The translations under genes were made by a program, and so were the position numbers. From Peterkaempfera sp044755465 (lineage in GTDB: Bacteria > Actinomycetota > Actinomycetes > Streptomycetales > Streptomycetaceae): DNA of 64,000 nucleotides. Each line of letters opens with the position of its first letter. Positions within the stretch are counted from its first letter, which is position 1. The DNA lies in contig NZ_JBIVRB010000001.1 of assembly GCF_044755465.1 (NCBI RefSeq), positions 1,054,001-1,118,000 of the forward strand, given 5' to 3'. The notes under the pieces are model-generated. The model was not told where the DNA came from. It searched no databases and worked only from the letters and a program-made list of their open reading frames with translations. Of this stretch, positions 11,666 to 20,347 are shown piece after piece.

Positions 11666-13452
11666 CCGCTCGCGAGCGGCTGGTCGGCGGCCGGTACCGG
11701 CTCGCGGAGAAGATCGGCCACGGCGGCATGGGCCAGGTCTGGTCGGCGTACGACCAGCAGCTCGACCGCCGGGTCGCGGTCAAACTGCTCCGTACCGACC
11801 TCGCCCTCACGGCCGGCGGCTCCGAGACCGCCCGCACCGAGCTGCGCCGCCGCTTCCGCCGCGAGTGCCGGGTGACGGCGGGCTTCGACCACCCGGGGCT
11901 GGTCACCGTGTACGACGCCGGGGAGGACGGCGACGACCTCTACCGGGTGATGCAGCGCGTCCCCGGGCTGAGCCTGGCGGACCTGATCGCCGAGGAGGGC
12001 CCGCTGCCGGTCGCGGGCGCCGCCGCGGTGGCCGCCCAGATCTGCGCCGCCCTGGCCGCCGTGCACGCCGTACCGGTGGTGCACCGGGACCTCAAGCCCA
12101 GCAATGTGATGGTGCGGGACGACGGCCGGGTGGTGGTGCTCGACCTGGGCATCGCCGCCGTGCTCGAACCGGACGCGACCAGGATCACCCGCACCGGCGG
12201 CATGATCGGCAGCCCGCCCTACATGGCGCCCGAACAGGCGCTCTCCAGCACCGTGGACCCGCGCAGCGACCTGTACGCGCTGGGCTGCATGCTGCACGAG
12301 ATGCTGTCCGGCGAGGCGCCGTTCCACGCCCCCACCGCGCTCGGGGTGCTGCGGCGGCACGCCGACGACCCGCCGGTGCCGCTGCGCGAGCTGCGGCCGG
12401 AGGTGCCCGCCGAGCTGGAGACGCTGGTGCTGCGCCTGCTGGCCAAGCAGCCCCGGGACCGGCCCGCCGACGCCCAGGAGGTGTACCGGCTGCTGCTGCC
12501 GCTGCTGCCCGCCGCCTCATCCGACCCGGCGGCCGCGCTGCGGCCGTACGGGGCGCTGCCCGACCCGGCCAGGCCGTACCGCCATCCGTTCGCCCCGCAG
12601 CCGGGGGCGCGTACCGCCGGGGCGCACGCCGGGCCGCACCTGTCTGCGCCGTACCCGCCCGCTGTCGCGCCGGTGTCGGCCGCCGTCCCGCCGCAGCCGG
12701 TCGGCGCCCCGGACCTGGCGGCCGTCTGCCTGCGGGTGCCCGAACTGCTGGACGCGGGCCGACTCAGTGAGGTCATCGACCTGGCCGCCCAGGTGCTGCC
12801 CGCCGCAGGCGCGCAGCACGGCGAGCACGCCCCCCTGGTGCTCACCCTGCGCCGGTTGTACGCCCGCACGCTGCTGGTGGAGCGCCGCTACCGCACGGCG
12901 CTGCCCGAATGGCGGCTGCTGGCCGGGGTGGCCGCCGCCGAGCGCGGCCCGGCGGACGCGGAGGCGCTGGAGTGCCGCAGGCAGGCCGCGGGCTGCCTGG
13001 AGGAGCTGGGGGAGGGGGCCGCCGCGCTGGCCGAGTACCGGGCGCTGCTGCCGCTGTACCAGGCCCGGCTGGAGCGCGGCGCCGACCCCGGGCCGGCGGG
13101 GGCGGCGGCCCTGGCCGCCGACTGGGACCGGGCCTGCGAGCTGCGCGAGCGGATCGGGCGGCTGCTCGCGGCCGACGGTGACACCGAGGGCGCCCGGGAC
13201 ACGCTGCTGCGGCTGCTGCTGGACAAGGAGCGCGGTCTCGGTACGCACCACCCGGACGTGGTACGGCTGCGGCAGGACCTTGACTGGCTGCGCCGCGACC
13301 GGGGCCCCGACCCGGCGCCGCGCCACGATCCGCGCGGCGGGTCCTGGCCGGCCGTCCCGCCGGGGTCGGGGTCGCTGCCGGGGTCGCTGCCGGGGCCGGT
13401 GCCGGGGCCGGTGCCGGGCAATCCGTACGCCGCGCAGCCCCGGCCGTGGTGA
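11662..13452 (+). CDS. PknB-type Ser/Thr protein kinase with C-terminal TPR-like region
   Basis: 596 aa from GTG 11662, overlapping the preceding gene by 4 nt. Kinase domain ~1-290: Gly loop GHGGMGQV, VAIK-type lysine in VAVKLL, catalytic HRDLKPSN near residue 141, magnesium loop DLG near 160 in place of DFG (a common bacterial variant), and APE box YMAPEQA. A Pro/Ala-rich linker follows, then ~230 helical residues (LAAVCLRVPELLDAGRLSEV, then LRRLYARTLLVERRYR and so on) resembling tetratricopeptide repeats. No transmembrane helix is present, unlike PknB, so membrane contact may come from the partner encoded upstream. The last 40 residues are Pro/Gly/Ser repeats. Confidence 0.92.
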   Translation: MTARERLVGGRYRLAEKIGHGGMGQVWSAYDQQLDRRVAVKLLRTDLALTAGGSETARTELRRRFRRECRVTAGFDHPGLVTVYDAGEDGDDLYRVMQRVPGLSLADLIAEEGPLPVAGAAAVAAQICAALAAVHAVPVVHRDLKPSNVMVRDDGRVVVLDLGIAAVLEPDATRITRTGGMIGSPPYMAPEQALSSTVDPRSDLYALGCMLHEMLSGEAPFHAPTALGVLRRHADDPPVPLRELRPEVPAELETLVLRLLAKQPRDRPADAQEVYRLLLPLLPAASSDPAAALRPYGALPDPARPYRHPFAPQPGARTAGAHAGPHLSAPYPPAVAPVSAAVPPQPVGAPDLAAVCLRVPELLDAGRLSEVIDLAAQVLPAAGAQHGEHAPLVLTLRRLYARTLLVERRYRTALPEWRLLAGVAAAERGPADAEALECRRQAAGCLEELGEGAAALAEYRALLPLYQARLERGADPGPAGAAALAADWDRACELRERIGRLLAADGDTEGARDTLLRLLLDKERGLGTHHPDVVRLRQDLDWLRRDRGPDPAPRHDPRGGSWPAVPPGSGSLPGSLPGPVPGPVPGNPYAAQPRPW

Positions 13453-13854
13453 GGCGGCCCGGCTGAAGGGGCCCGCCGCCGGGCGCGGGGGGTTCGCCTG
13501 CGGCGGCGGGCCGGGTAGGGTCCGCAGCCCAACGCCTGCCACGGACCCGGGCTCCGCAGAGTCGGGTGTCACGTACGGTCACCCGGACGCCCTCCGACGC
13601 TACCCTGCGTGTCCGGGTGTCGCCAGGGGACGGGACCAAGTGGGGGTCAAGTGGGAGCGCCTTCTTTTCGTCTTATCGACATAATTGTCGCCCCCGCTAC
13701 ATGAATTAACCCGCCGCGATCAGGTGAATGCATGGCTGCCAGGCCCTTGACGTCCCTATCCTGCCTCCCGGCAGCATTCGCACAGGACGTACCGCAGCAC
13801 ACCGCGCAGCCCCTGCGCGGCAGGACACACAGCACGCCACCGCCGGGAGGCTCC
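13453..13854. other. 402-bp intergenic region upstream of SurA-like gene
   Basis: Contains a loose inverted repeat, CACCCGGAC (13580-13588) / GTCCGGGTG (13611-13619), possibly the kinase terminator, and an unusually AT-rich block at 13664-13710 likely to hold the promoter for the downstream lipoprotein. An in-frame ATG at 13732 could extend that gene but gives no signal peptide. No RNA gene recognised. Confidence 0.45.
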
Positions 13855-14523
13855 GTGATCCGCACCTCCGTCCCCGACCGCCCCGCAGCTCCCCGACGGC
13901 GGCGGGCCACCGCCGCCGCCGGGGTGCTGCTCGCCACCGTGGTGCTCAGCGCCTGCGGCGCCGCCCCGCACCCGGGTGCGGCCGCCGTGGTCGGCGATCA
14001 CCGGATCACCACCTCCGCCGTGCAGGCGCGGGTGACGTCGTTCCGCGACGCCGTCGCCGACGCCAGCAAGGGCGCCGCCCAGCCGGAGAACGGCGGCCTG
14101 GCCCGCAACACCGTCCGCGAGATGGTCCTCGCGGACCTGGTCGCCCAGTCGCTGCGCGAGCACGGCCTCACCGTCAGCGACTCCGAGATCCAGCAGGCCC
14201 ACGCCGCCGACGCCGCCCAGCTGGGCGGCGAGGAGGGGCTGAAGCAGGCCCTGATCCAGCAGAAGGGCATCGGCCCGGACGGCGTCGACGACTTCTACCG
14301 GCGGATGATCGGCATGCAGAAGCTGGCCGCCGCCTCCGGAGTCGACCCCAACACCGAGCAGGGCACCGAGGCGCTGCGCAAGACGCTGGCCGACACCGCA
14401 GGCAAGCTCAAGGTGGAGCTCAACCCGCGCTACGGCACCTGGGACCCGAAGGAGATCAGCTTCGGGGACGGCGCCGAGGCGTGGCTGCACAGCCCGGTCA
14501 AGCAGGACACCGTCTCCTCCTGA
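13855..14523 (+). CDS. SurA N-terminal-like lipoprotein
   Basis: 222 aa from GTG 13855, chosen because GGGAGG lies 4 nt upstream and because this start gives a proper signal peptide (RRRRATAAAGVLLATVVLSAC) with lipobox LSAC. The rest resembles the SurA/PrsA N-terminal chaperone domain: VVGDHRITTSAVQARV, helical region, MVLADLVAQSLREHGLTVSDSEI. No parvulin isomerase domain follows, so it would be a membrane-anchored chaperone-like protein for secreted proteins. The end (NPRYGTWDPKEISF) is typical of this actinobacterial family. Confidence 0.82.
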   Translation: MIRTSVPDRPAAPRRRRATAAAGVLLATVVLSACGAAPHPGAAAVVGDHRITTSAVQARVTSFRDAVADASKGAAQPENGGLARNTVREMVLADLVAQSLREHGLTVSDSEIQQAHAADAAQLGGEEGLKQALIQQKGIGPDGVDDFYRRMIGMQKLAAASGVDPNTEQGTEALRKTLADTAGKLKVELNPRYGTWDPKEISFGDGAEAWLHSPVKQDTVSS

Positions 14524-14606
14524 CCGGCCGCCGCACCCGCCGGGCCGTACGCGCCGGGGCTGGACCGCCCCGGTGTGCACGGCCCGGCCCCGGGTAGGCG
14601 TCGGCC

Positions 14607-14921
14607 ATGTCGATGGAAGCAGTAGTCGTCAGCAACGTGACGCCGGTCGTCATCGTGATCGTCGTGATCGGTGTGCTGATCGTTGTTGCCCTGATCGCCG
14701 CCTTCATCGCCGGCGACCGCCGCAAGCGGGAGGAGCCGCCGCCGCCGGTCACGCACCGGCCGGGCAGCGAGTCCTGGGAGACGCGTGGGCAGCATGAGCA
14801 GCGGCAGGCCGAGGGCCGGACCGACGCACCCGACCACGACCACGAGCATGACCACGAGCACGACCGCGACCGCGACCACGGCGCCCACCGGCCCCGGCAG
14901 TCGGACGGCCCGCCGAACTGA
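14607..14921 (+). CDS. DUF6479-type small membrane protein with His/Asp tail
   Basis: 104 aa. One transmembrane helix (VVIVIVVIGVLIVVALIAAF, residues ~14-35), a basic GDRRKRE stop-transfer segment, the PPPP..HRPGSESWETRGQ segment typical of DUF6479, and an unusual tail with alternating Asp/His/Glu (DHDHEHDHEHDRDRDH). The tail is encoded by short direct repeats and could bind divalent metals; this is inference. It sits between two well-known housekeeping genes and is in the same orientation. Confidence 0.75.
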   Translation: MSMEAVVVSNVTPVVIVIVVIGVLIVVALIAAFIAGDRRKREEPPPPVTHRPGSESWETRGQHEQRQAEGRTDAPDHDHEHDHEHDRDRDHGAHRPRQSDGPPN

Positions 14922-14974
14922 CCGCCGCCGCGACGGCCTGCCGCGCTTCCCCGCGCGGGCGGTAGGTTCTTGGC

Positions 14975-16042
14975 GTGGCACCGATCAGTGAGCAGACCCC
15001 GTCCCAGGCCCAGCAGTCCCCGCAGCCCCAGCCGCAGCCGGAGCCCGGCCGCCTGGTGCTGCTCACCACCACCCACCGGGTGGCCCCCGGGCTGCTCTCC
15101 TGGCCCGCCTGGGAGACCCTGCGCGGCGCCGACCTGGTGCTGACCGGCGACCCCGGGCACCCGCAGCTTCCCCCCGTACGACAGGCCGGGGTCACGGTCG
15201 AGCCGCACACCGCCGAGACCGTACCGGCCCTGGCCCGCAGCCTGGCCGAGGCCGCCGCGCCCGGCCGTACGGTGGTCTGGATCGGCGGCGTGGACGGCGA
15301 CCCGGGCCTGACCGACGCACTGGCCCGGCTGGCCGTCGAGGGCGGTCTCGACCCGGCCCCGGTCATCGAACTGCTGCCCGGCTCCTACGACCTGCCCGGC
15401 GCCCGGCTGCTGGACCTGGTGGCCGTGATGGACCGCCTGCGCTCACCCGGCGGCTGCCCCTGGGACGCCGAGCAGACCTCCGCCTCGCTGGTGAAGTACC
15501 TGGTCGAGGAGGCGTTCGAGCTGGTCGAGGCGATCGAGGAGGGGGACCGGGAGAGCCTGCGCGAGGAGCTGGGCGACGTGCTGTTCCAGGTCTTCTTCCA
15601 CGCCCGGATCGCGGAGGAGGACCCGGAGGAGCCGTTCTCCATCGACGATGTCGCGGCCGGGCTGGTGGAGAAGCTGATGTACCGGCATCCGCATGTCTTC
15701 GGTGACGCGGACGCCGACACCCCGGCCCAGGTCGAGGCCGACTGGGACCGGCTCAAGGCGGCCGAGAAGCAGCGGGAGTCCGCCGTGGACGGCGTCCCGC
15801 TGGCCCAGCCCGCCCTGGCGCTGGCCGCCAAGCTCGCCTCCCGCGCCCGCAAGGCCGCCCTGGACGTCCCGGCGGGCACCCCGGCTGCCGTCCCGACCCC
15901 GCTCACCGAGGACACCCTCGGCCAAGCCCTGCTCGGCCTCGCCGCCGCCGCCTCCCACGCCGGCCTCGACCCCGAAACCGCCCTCCGCACCGCCGCCCGC
16001 CACTACCGCACCGCCATCCGCACCGCCGAACAGCACCCCTGA
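14975..16042 (+). CDS. mazG: MazG-family nucleoside triphosphate pyrophosphohydrolase
   Basis: 355 aa from GTG 14975, with TAGGTT at 14963-14968 six nt upstream (leaderless). After a Gln/Pro-rich start and a ~110-residue domain typical of actinobacterial MazG, the MazG core begins at LLDLVAVMDRLRSPGGCPWDAEQT, with the metal-binding EEAFELVEAIEEGD and EELGDVLFQVFFHA helices and the RHPHVFGD motif. It hydrolyses NTPs to NMPs plus pyrophosphate, cleaning nucleotide pools and possibly modulating ppGpp. The C-terminal ~80 residues are Ala-rich. Confidence 0.92.
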   Translation: MAPISEQTPSQAQQSPQPQPQPEPGRLVLLTTTHRVAPGLLSWPAWETLRGADLVLTGDPGHPQLPPVRQAGVTVEPHTAETVPALARSLAEAAAPGRTVVWIGGVDGDPGLTDALARLAVEGGLDPAPVIELLPGSYDLPGARLLDLVAVMDRLRSPGGCPWDAEQTSASLVKYLVEEAFELVEAIEEGDRESLREELGDVLFQVFFHARIAEEDPEEPFSIDDVAAGLVEKLMYRHPHVFGDADADTPAQVEADWDRLKAAEKQRESAVDGVPLAQPALALAAKLASRARKAALDVPAGTPAAVPTPLTEDTLGQALLGLAAAASHAGLDPETALRTAARHYRTAIRTAEQHP

Positions 16043-16056
16043 CCACCACCCCTGGC

Positions 16057-16429
16057 CCCCGGCGGGTGCCTTCCCGGCCACGGTCCACTCCAGGGGCGCG
16101 AGGAACTGCGCGAGCAACCCCCGCGTCCGTGGTGCCCTGAACGCACCGTTCCCCGCTCCCCGGCGGGGGTGCCTTCCCGGCCGGGGTTCACTCCAGGGGC
16201 GCGAGGAACTGCGCGAGCAACCCCCGCGTTCGTAGTGCCCTGAACGCACCGTTCCCCGCTCCCCGGCGGGGTTGCCTTCCCGGCCGGGGTTCACTCCAGG
16301 GGCGCGAGGAACTGCGCGAGCAACCCCCGCGTTCGTAGTGCCCTGAACGCACCGTTCCCCGCTCCCCGGCGGGGGTGCCTTCCCGGCCGGGGTTCACTCC
16401 AGGCGCGCGAGGAACTGCGCGAGCAACCC
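16057..16429. repeat. Tandem array, four cores at 103-bp period
   Basis: The core GGCGCGAGGAACTGCGCGAG plus flanks recurs at 16092, 16195, 16298 and 16401, exactly 103 bp apart. The inter-core part (CGCACCGTTCCCCGCTCCCC, then GGTGCCTTCCCGGCC and CACTCCAGG) is also repeated with few changes; the fourth copy has diverged slightly (AGGCGCGCGAGG). The array begins ~15 nt after the mazG stop. Between copies the sequence is conserved, so this is tandem duplication, not a spacer array. Confidence 0.95.
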
Positions 16430-16494
16430 TCACCAGTGCAGCACGCCGAACGCACCGTTCCCATGCACCCCGGATGGTGCACGGTTGGCCGTCC

Positions 16495-16625
16495 GTTCAA
16501 GCGCTGGCGTCAGTGGGTGGCTGGTCGCGCAGTTCCCCGCGCCCCTGGTGGTGCGTGGTTGGTCGCCTGTTCAAGCGCTGGTGTCAGCGGGTGGCTGGTC
16601 GCGCAGTTCCTCGCGCTCCTGGTGG
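16495..16625. repeat. Two inverted copies of the same core, 74-bp period
   Basis: Inverted cores GGTCGCGCAGTTCCCCGCGC at 16523 and GGTCGCGCAGTTCCTCGCGC at 16597 lie in 74-bp units that begin with GTTCAAGCGCTGG (16495, 16569). They point toward the direct array, so the locus is a large inverted arrangement between the convergent mazG and SDR genes. Confidence 0.92.
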
Positions 16626-16642
16626 TGACCCGTGGCCGGGGT

Positions 16643-17446
16643 TCAGGCAGCCGGTTCCGGCAGGGCGGGGAGGGCGGCGACGGTGTCCCGCATGCCGGTC
16701 AGCCAGGCGTCCCGGTCCGCGGCCCGCCCCTGCTCGTACCGGGCCACCTCGGGGTGCGGCAGGATCAGGAACCGCTCGTCCGCCAGCCCCGCGACCACCG
16801 CCTCCGCCACCTCGGCCGGCTCCAGCATCGCCCCGAAAGCGGTCAGCACATCCTCGACGCCGGGATACGCGGACATCGCCGTCCGCACCCCCTGCGGACA
16901 CAGCACGCTGACCCCGATCCCCCGCGACCCGTACGTCACCGCCAGCCACTCCGCGAACGCCACCGCCGCATGCTTGGTGACGCTGTACGGCGCATCCCCG
17001 GGCATGGTCAGCAGCCCCGCCGCCGAAGCGGTGTTGAGCAGCCGCCCCCGCCCCCGCGCGAGCATCCCCGGCAGCACGGCCCGCGCCGCGTAGACGTGGG
17101 CCATGACGTTGACGTCCCAGCAGCCCTGCCAGAGCGCGTCCGCCGCCTCGATGCCCTGCGCCGTCCCCACTCCGGCGTTGCTACAGAACAGGTCGATCGG
17201 CCCGAGGTGCTCCTCGGCGATGTCCACCAGGGTCCGTACGTCGCTCTCCCGCGACACGTCGCTGCCCACGCCGACCGCGCGGCAGCCGTGCCGGTCCAGC
17301 TCCCCGGCCAGGTCCTCGGCGCCGCCGACGTCCAGGTCCGCGAGGAGCAGCCCGGCCGCGCCCTCCGCCGCGAATCGCCGCGCGAGCGCCGCGCCGATCC
17401 CGCCCGCCGCCCCGGTGATGACCACCACCGCACCGCGCACCTGCAT
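16643..17446 (-). CDS. SDR-family NAD(P)-dependent oxidoreductase
   Basis: 267 aa, usual length for a classical short-chain dehydrogenase. Cofactor motif TGAAGGIG near residue 12, Asp in LLLADLDV favouring NAD(H), CSNAGVG (NAG motif), active site Ser in NTASAAG and YSVTK near residue 155. The proline-rich region CPQGVRTAM follows. It would oxidise an alcohol or reduce a ketone of unknown structure. It is divergent from the P450 gene with ~150 nt between them, so the two may share regulation or a pathway. Confidence 0.92.
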   Translation of the reverse strand: MQVRGAVVVITGAAGGIGAALARRFAAEGAAGLLLADLDVGGAEDLAGELDRHGCRAVGVGSDVSRESDVRTLVDIAEEHLGPIDLFCSNAGVGTAQGIEAADALWQGCWDVNVMAHVYAARAVLPGMLARGRGRLLNTASAAGLLTMPGDAPYSVTKHAAVAFAEWLAVTYGSRGIGVSVLCPQGVRTAMSAYPGVEDVLTAFGAMLEPAEVAEAVVAGLADERFLILPHPEVARYEQGRAADRDAWLTGMRDTVAALPALPEPAA

Positions 17447-17600
17447 GGACTGCTCCTCCCTGCGGCCGCATCCGCCCCGCGGCGGGCCGCTGAATCACGC
17501 TGCGGGGGATCGTAGGCTCCGCAGCACCCACCGCAACAGGGCATGTCCGCCAGGTGACCTGCTTCGCGCCACTGTCGGACCCGCAGGCTAACGTCGGGGG

Positions 17601-18857
17601 ATGCCTGCGCACGCCCCTGACCTGTTCACCTTCGAGTTCGCCGCCGATCCGTACCCGGCGTACGCCTGGCTGCGCGAGCACGCACCGGTGCACCGCACCA
17701 CCCTGCCGAGCGGTGTGGACGCGTGGCTGGTGACGCGGTACGCCGACGCCCGGCAGGCGCTGGCCGACCCCAGGCTGTCCAAGAACCCGGTGCACCACAG
17801 CGAGCAGGCGCACCGCTCCGGCCGGGTCGGCATCCCCGGGGAGCGCAGCGCCGACCTGATGACGCACCTGCTGAACATCGACCCGCCCGACCACACCCGG
17901 CTGCGCCGGCTGGTCTCCAAGGCGTTCACCCCGCGCCGGGTCGCGGAGTTCGAGCCCCGGGTGCGGCAGCTCACCGACCGGCTGCTGGACTCCTTCGCGG
18001 CCCGGGGCAGCGCCGACCTGATCCATGAGTTCGCCTTCCCGCTGCCGATCTACGCCATCTGCGACCTGCTGGGCGTGCCGCCGGAGGACCAGGACGACTT
18101 CCGCGACTGGGCCGGGATGATGATCCGCCACGGCGGCGGCCCGCGCGGCGGTGTCGCCCGCGCGGTCAAGCGGATGCGGACGTACCTGGCCGAGCTGATC
18201 CACCGCAAGCGCGCGGAGCTGACCGCCGAGCCGCAGCCCGGCGAGGACCTGATCTCCGGGCTGATCCGGGCCGGCGACCACGGCGAGCACCTGACCGAGA
18301 ACGAAGCCGCCGCGATGGCCTTCATCCTGCTCTTCGCCGGCTTCGAGACCACCGTCAACCTGATCGGCAACGGCACGTACGCCCTGCTGCGCAACCCCGG
18401 TCAGCGGGCGCTGCTCCAGGAGTCGCTGGGCCGGGGCGAGACCGGGCTGCTGGCCGGCGCGGTGGAGGAGCTGCTCCGGTACGACGGCCCGGTGGAGCTG
18501 GCCACCTGGCGGTTCGCCACCGCGGAGCTGACCATCGGCGGCACGGCCGTCCCGGCGGGCGATCCAGTGCTGGTGGTGCTGGCCGCCGCCGACCGCGACC
18601 CGGAGCGGTTCGACGGGCCGGACACCCTCGACCTGGCCCGCCGCGACAATCCGCACCTGGGCTTCGGCCACGGCATCCACTACTGCCTGGGCGCGCCGCT
18701 CGCCCGGTTGGAGGCGCAGGCGGCGCTGACCGCGCTGCTCACCCGCCTCCCCGATCTGCGGCTCGCCGCCGATCCGGCCGACCTGCGGTGGCGCGGCGGT
18801 CTGATCATGCGCGGCCTGCGGGAGTTGCCGGTGGGCTTCACCCCGGTGGCGGAGTGA
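17601..18857 (+). CDS. Cytochrome P450, CYP107-like
   Basis: 418 aa, standard soluble bacterial P450 length. I-helix FAGFETT (acid-Thr pair altered to E-T-T), K-helix ExxR in EELLRYDGPVE, and heme-binding FGHGIHYCLGAPLARLE with the axial Cys. The WRFATAELTIGG context and overall pattern are typical of CYP107. Location upstream of rpfA is as I remember for the CYP107P-type gene in S. coelicolor. TAACGT at 17589-17594 lies 6 nt before the ATG (leaderless). No ferredoxin gene is adjacent. Substrate unknown. Confidence 0.9.
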   Translation: MPAHAPDLFTFEFAADPYPAYAWLREHAPVHRTTLPSGVDAWLVTRYADARQALADPRLSKNPVHHSEQAHRSGRVGIPGERSADLMTHLLNIDPPDHTRLRRLVSKAFTPRRVAEFEPRVRQLTDRLLDSFAARGSADLIHEFAFPLPIYAICDLLGVPPEDQDDFRDWAGMMIRHGGGPRGGVARAVKRMRTYLAELIHRKRAELTAEPQPGEDLISGLIRAGDHGEHLTENEAAAMAFILLFAGFETTVNLIGNGTYALLRNPGQRALLQESLGRGETGLLAGAVEELLRYDGPVELATWRFATAELTIGGTAVPAGDPVLVVLAAADRDPERFDGPDTLDLARRDNPHLGFGHGIHYCLGAPLARLEAQAALTALLTRLPDLRLAADPADLRWRGGLIMRGLRELPVGFTPVAE

Positions 18858-18993
18858 GCGGATGACCGACCGACAGTAGGCACGCCGCGACGATGGGTTT
18901 GCCTTTGTGTGATGTTCGTGATGTCGGGTTGTTATCCATCAGACGAACTGTCTAGGCTCCCGTCCATCCGCTGACGCGGGCCCCGGAGCGTGG

Positions 18994-19167
18994 GACGCCG
19001 AGTCCTGTCCACCGTGCTCCGGGCCACCGAGACCGACCTTGAGGACAGGAGCGGGGGAACCAGGTAAGCCGCCGTGCGCCCAACCGGTGCGCGGCTCGGG
19101 GTGAAGCCGCCTCCGCGCGGCCGGGCCACCTCCCGGTCCGAACCCGACAGCTCACCTCGTAGGCGTC
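18994..19167 (+). ncRNA. ydaO/yuaA-type c-di-AMP riboswitch
   Basis: Pairs GACGCC (18994-18999) with GGCGTC (19162-19167) as the closing helix, and CCTGTCC with GGACAGG inside. Conserved ydaO blocks are present in order: GGGGGAACC (19053-19061), GGGGTGAAG (19098-19106) and CCGAACCCGACAGCTCACC (19138 onward) followed by TCGTAGGC. This class binds cyclic di-AMP and is known upstream of cell-wall hydrolase genes in actinobacteria, including rpfA of S. coelicolor. Here the rpfA ribosome binding site (GGAGAGGG, 19168-19175) directly abuts the closing helix, so ligand could affect translation as well as transcription. Confidence 0.93.
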
Positions 19168-19182
19168 GGAGAGGGACCCCTC

Positions 19183-20142
19183 ATGCTGCTTCCCGGCAAC
19201 GGCCGCCATCGCCGCATCCGCCCCAGCCAGACCAAGAAGTTCGTCGCCGTCGCCGGTGTCACCGGCGCGGGCATCGCGCTCCCGCTGCTGACGGCGGGCG
19301 CCGCCTCCGCCGCCTCCACCGCCACCTGGGACAAGGTCGCCCAGTGCGAGAGCGGCGGCGACTGGGCGATCAACACCGGCAACGGCTTCTACGGCGGCCT
19401 CCAGTTCACCCAGAGCACCTGGGCGGCCTACGGCGGCTCCGCGTACGCCGACCGGCCGGACCTGGCGACCAAGGGCCAGCAGATCGCCATAGCGGAGAAG
19501 GTGCTGGACGGTCAGGGCCCCGGCGCCTGGCCGGTGTGCTCGGTGCAGGCCGGGCTGACGGCGGGCGGCCCCGCCGCGAGCGTGGACACCGGCGGCAGCC
19601 CGGTCTCCTCCGCCACCACGGACGCCGCCTCGCGCGGCAGCGCCCGGGACGACCTGGGTGCGGCCGACTCCACCGCCGCCAAGGACACCGCCCCGACCCA
19701 GACCGAGCACCTGCCGACCTTCGACGGCACGGCCGGCTGGGACGCTGAGGACGGCGTCTACTGGTACCAGGAGGACGACTCCTGGCACTGGACCAGCCAC
19801 AAGGACGTCTACCAGCAGCACCTCGCCGCGGCCGAGCAGCAGGCCGCGACCGCCGCGACCCCGGCCAAGGGCACCGCGAAGCCGGCCGGGAGCACCGCCA
19901 AGCACGCCGCCGCGCCCGCCGCCGAGACGGCCGCCACCCCGGCGAAGAAGTCCACCCCCCGGCACGCGGCCCCCGCCCCGGCCGGCGGCCGGTACACGGT
20001 CGTACCGGGCGACAACCTCTCCGCCATCGTCGAGGCCCACCACCTGGACGGCGGCTGGCAGCACCTCTACCAGGAGAACCGCTCCACCGTCGGCGCCGAC
20101 CCCGACCTGATCCTGCCGGGCCAGGTGCTGACCCTCGGCTGA
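19183..20142 (+). CDS. rpfA: Resuscitation-promoting factor RpfA (muralytic, LysM)
   Basis: 319 aa. Secretion signal in residues ~1-44 (KKFVAVAGVTGAGIALPLL... then ASA). Rpf catalytic domain ~45-120: ATWDKVAQCESGGDWAIN with catalytic Glu, GGLQFTQSTW, and a second Cys in WPVCSVQ. Then a Thr/Ala/Asp-rich linker with a WYQEDDSWHW aromatic patch, and a C-terminal LysM (RYTVVPGDNLSAIVEAHHL) that binds peptidoglycan. It cleaves peptidoglycan to support spore germination and growth. Regulated by the adjacent c-di-AMP riboswitch. Confidence 0.95.
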   Translation: MLLPGNGRHRRIRPSQTKKFVAVAGVTGAGIALPLLTAGAASAASTATWDKVAQCESGGDWAINTGNGFYGGLQFTQSTWAAYGGSAYADRPDLATKGQQIAIAEKVLDGQGPGAWPVCSVQAGLTAGGPAASVDTGGSPVSSATTDAASRGSARDDLGAADSTAAKDTAPTQTEHLPTFDGTAGWDAEDGVYWYQEDDSWHWTSHKDVYQQHLAAAEQQAATAATPAKGTAKPAGSTAKHAAAPAAETAATPAKKSTPRHAAPAPAGGRYTVVPGDNLSAIVEAHHLDGGWQHLYQENRSTVGADPDLILPGQVLTLG

Positions 20143-20347
20143 CCGGCTGCGCACCGCTGCTGACGCCCCGCCGGCGGCCGCTCCCGACCTCCCGGGACCG
20201 GCCGCCGGGTGCGGTGCCGGGCACCGCGCTACCGATGGGTAGAAGTGTTCGACCGGCGAGACAGGGCCCGGGTAGCGGTGGTCGTGACGGCCGGTGCGGT
20301 TAGGCTCTGGTCGTAACGACTTCATATCCGCCATAAGGAGATGCCTC

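Noticed and set aside
16057..16429. Regularly spaced direct repeats as a CRISPR array
   Set aside because: The inter-core segments are repeats of each other rather than unique spacers, the period is 103 bp, and no cas gene is present.
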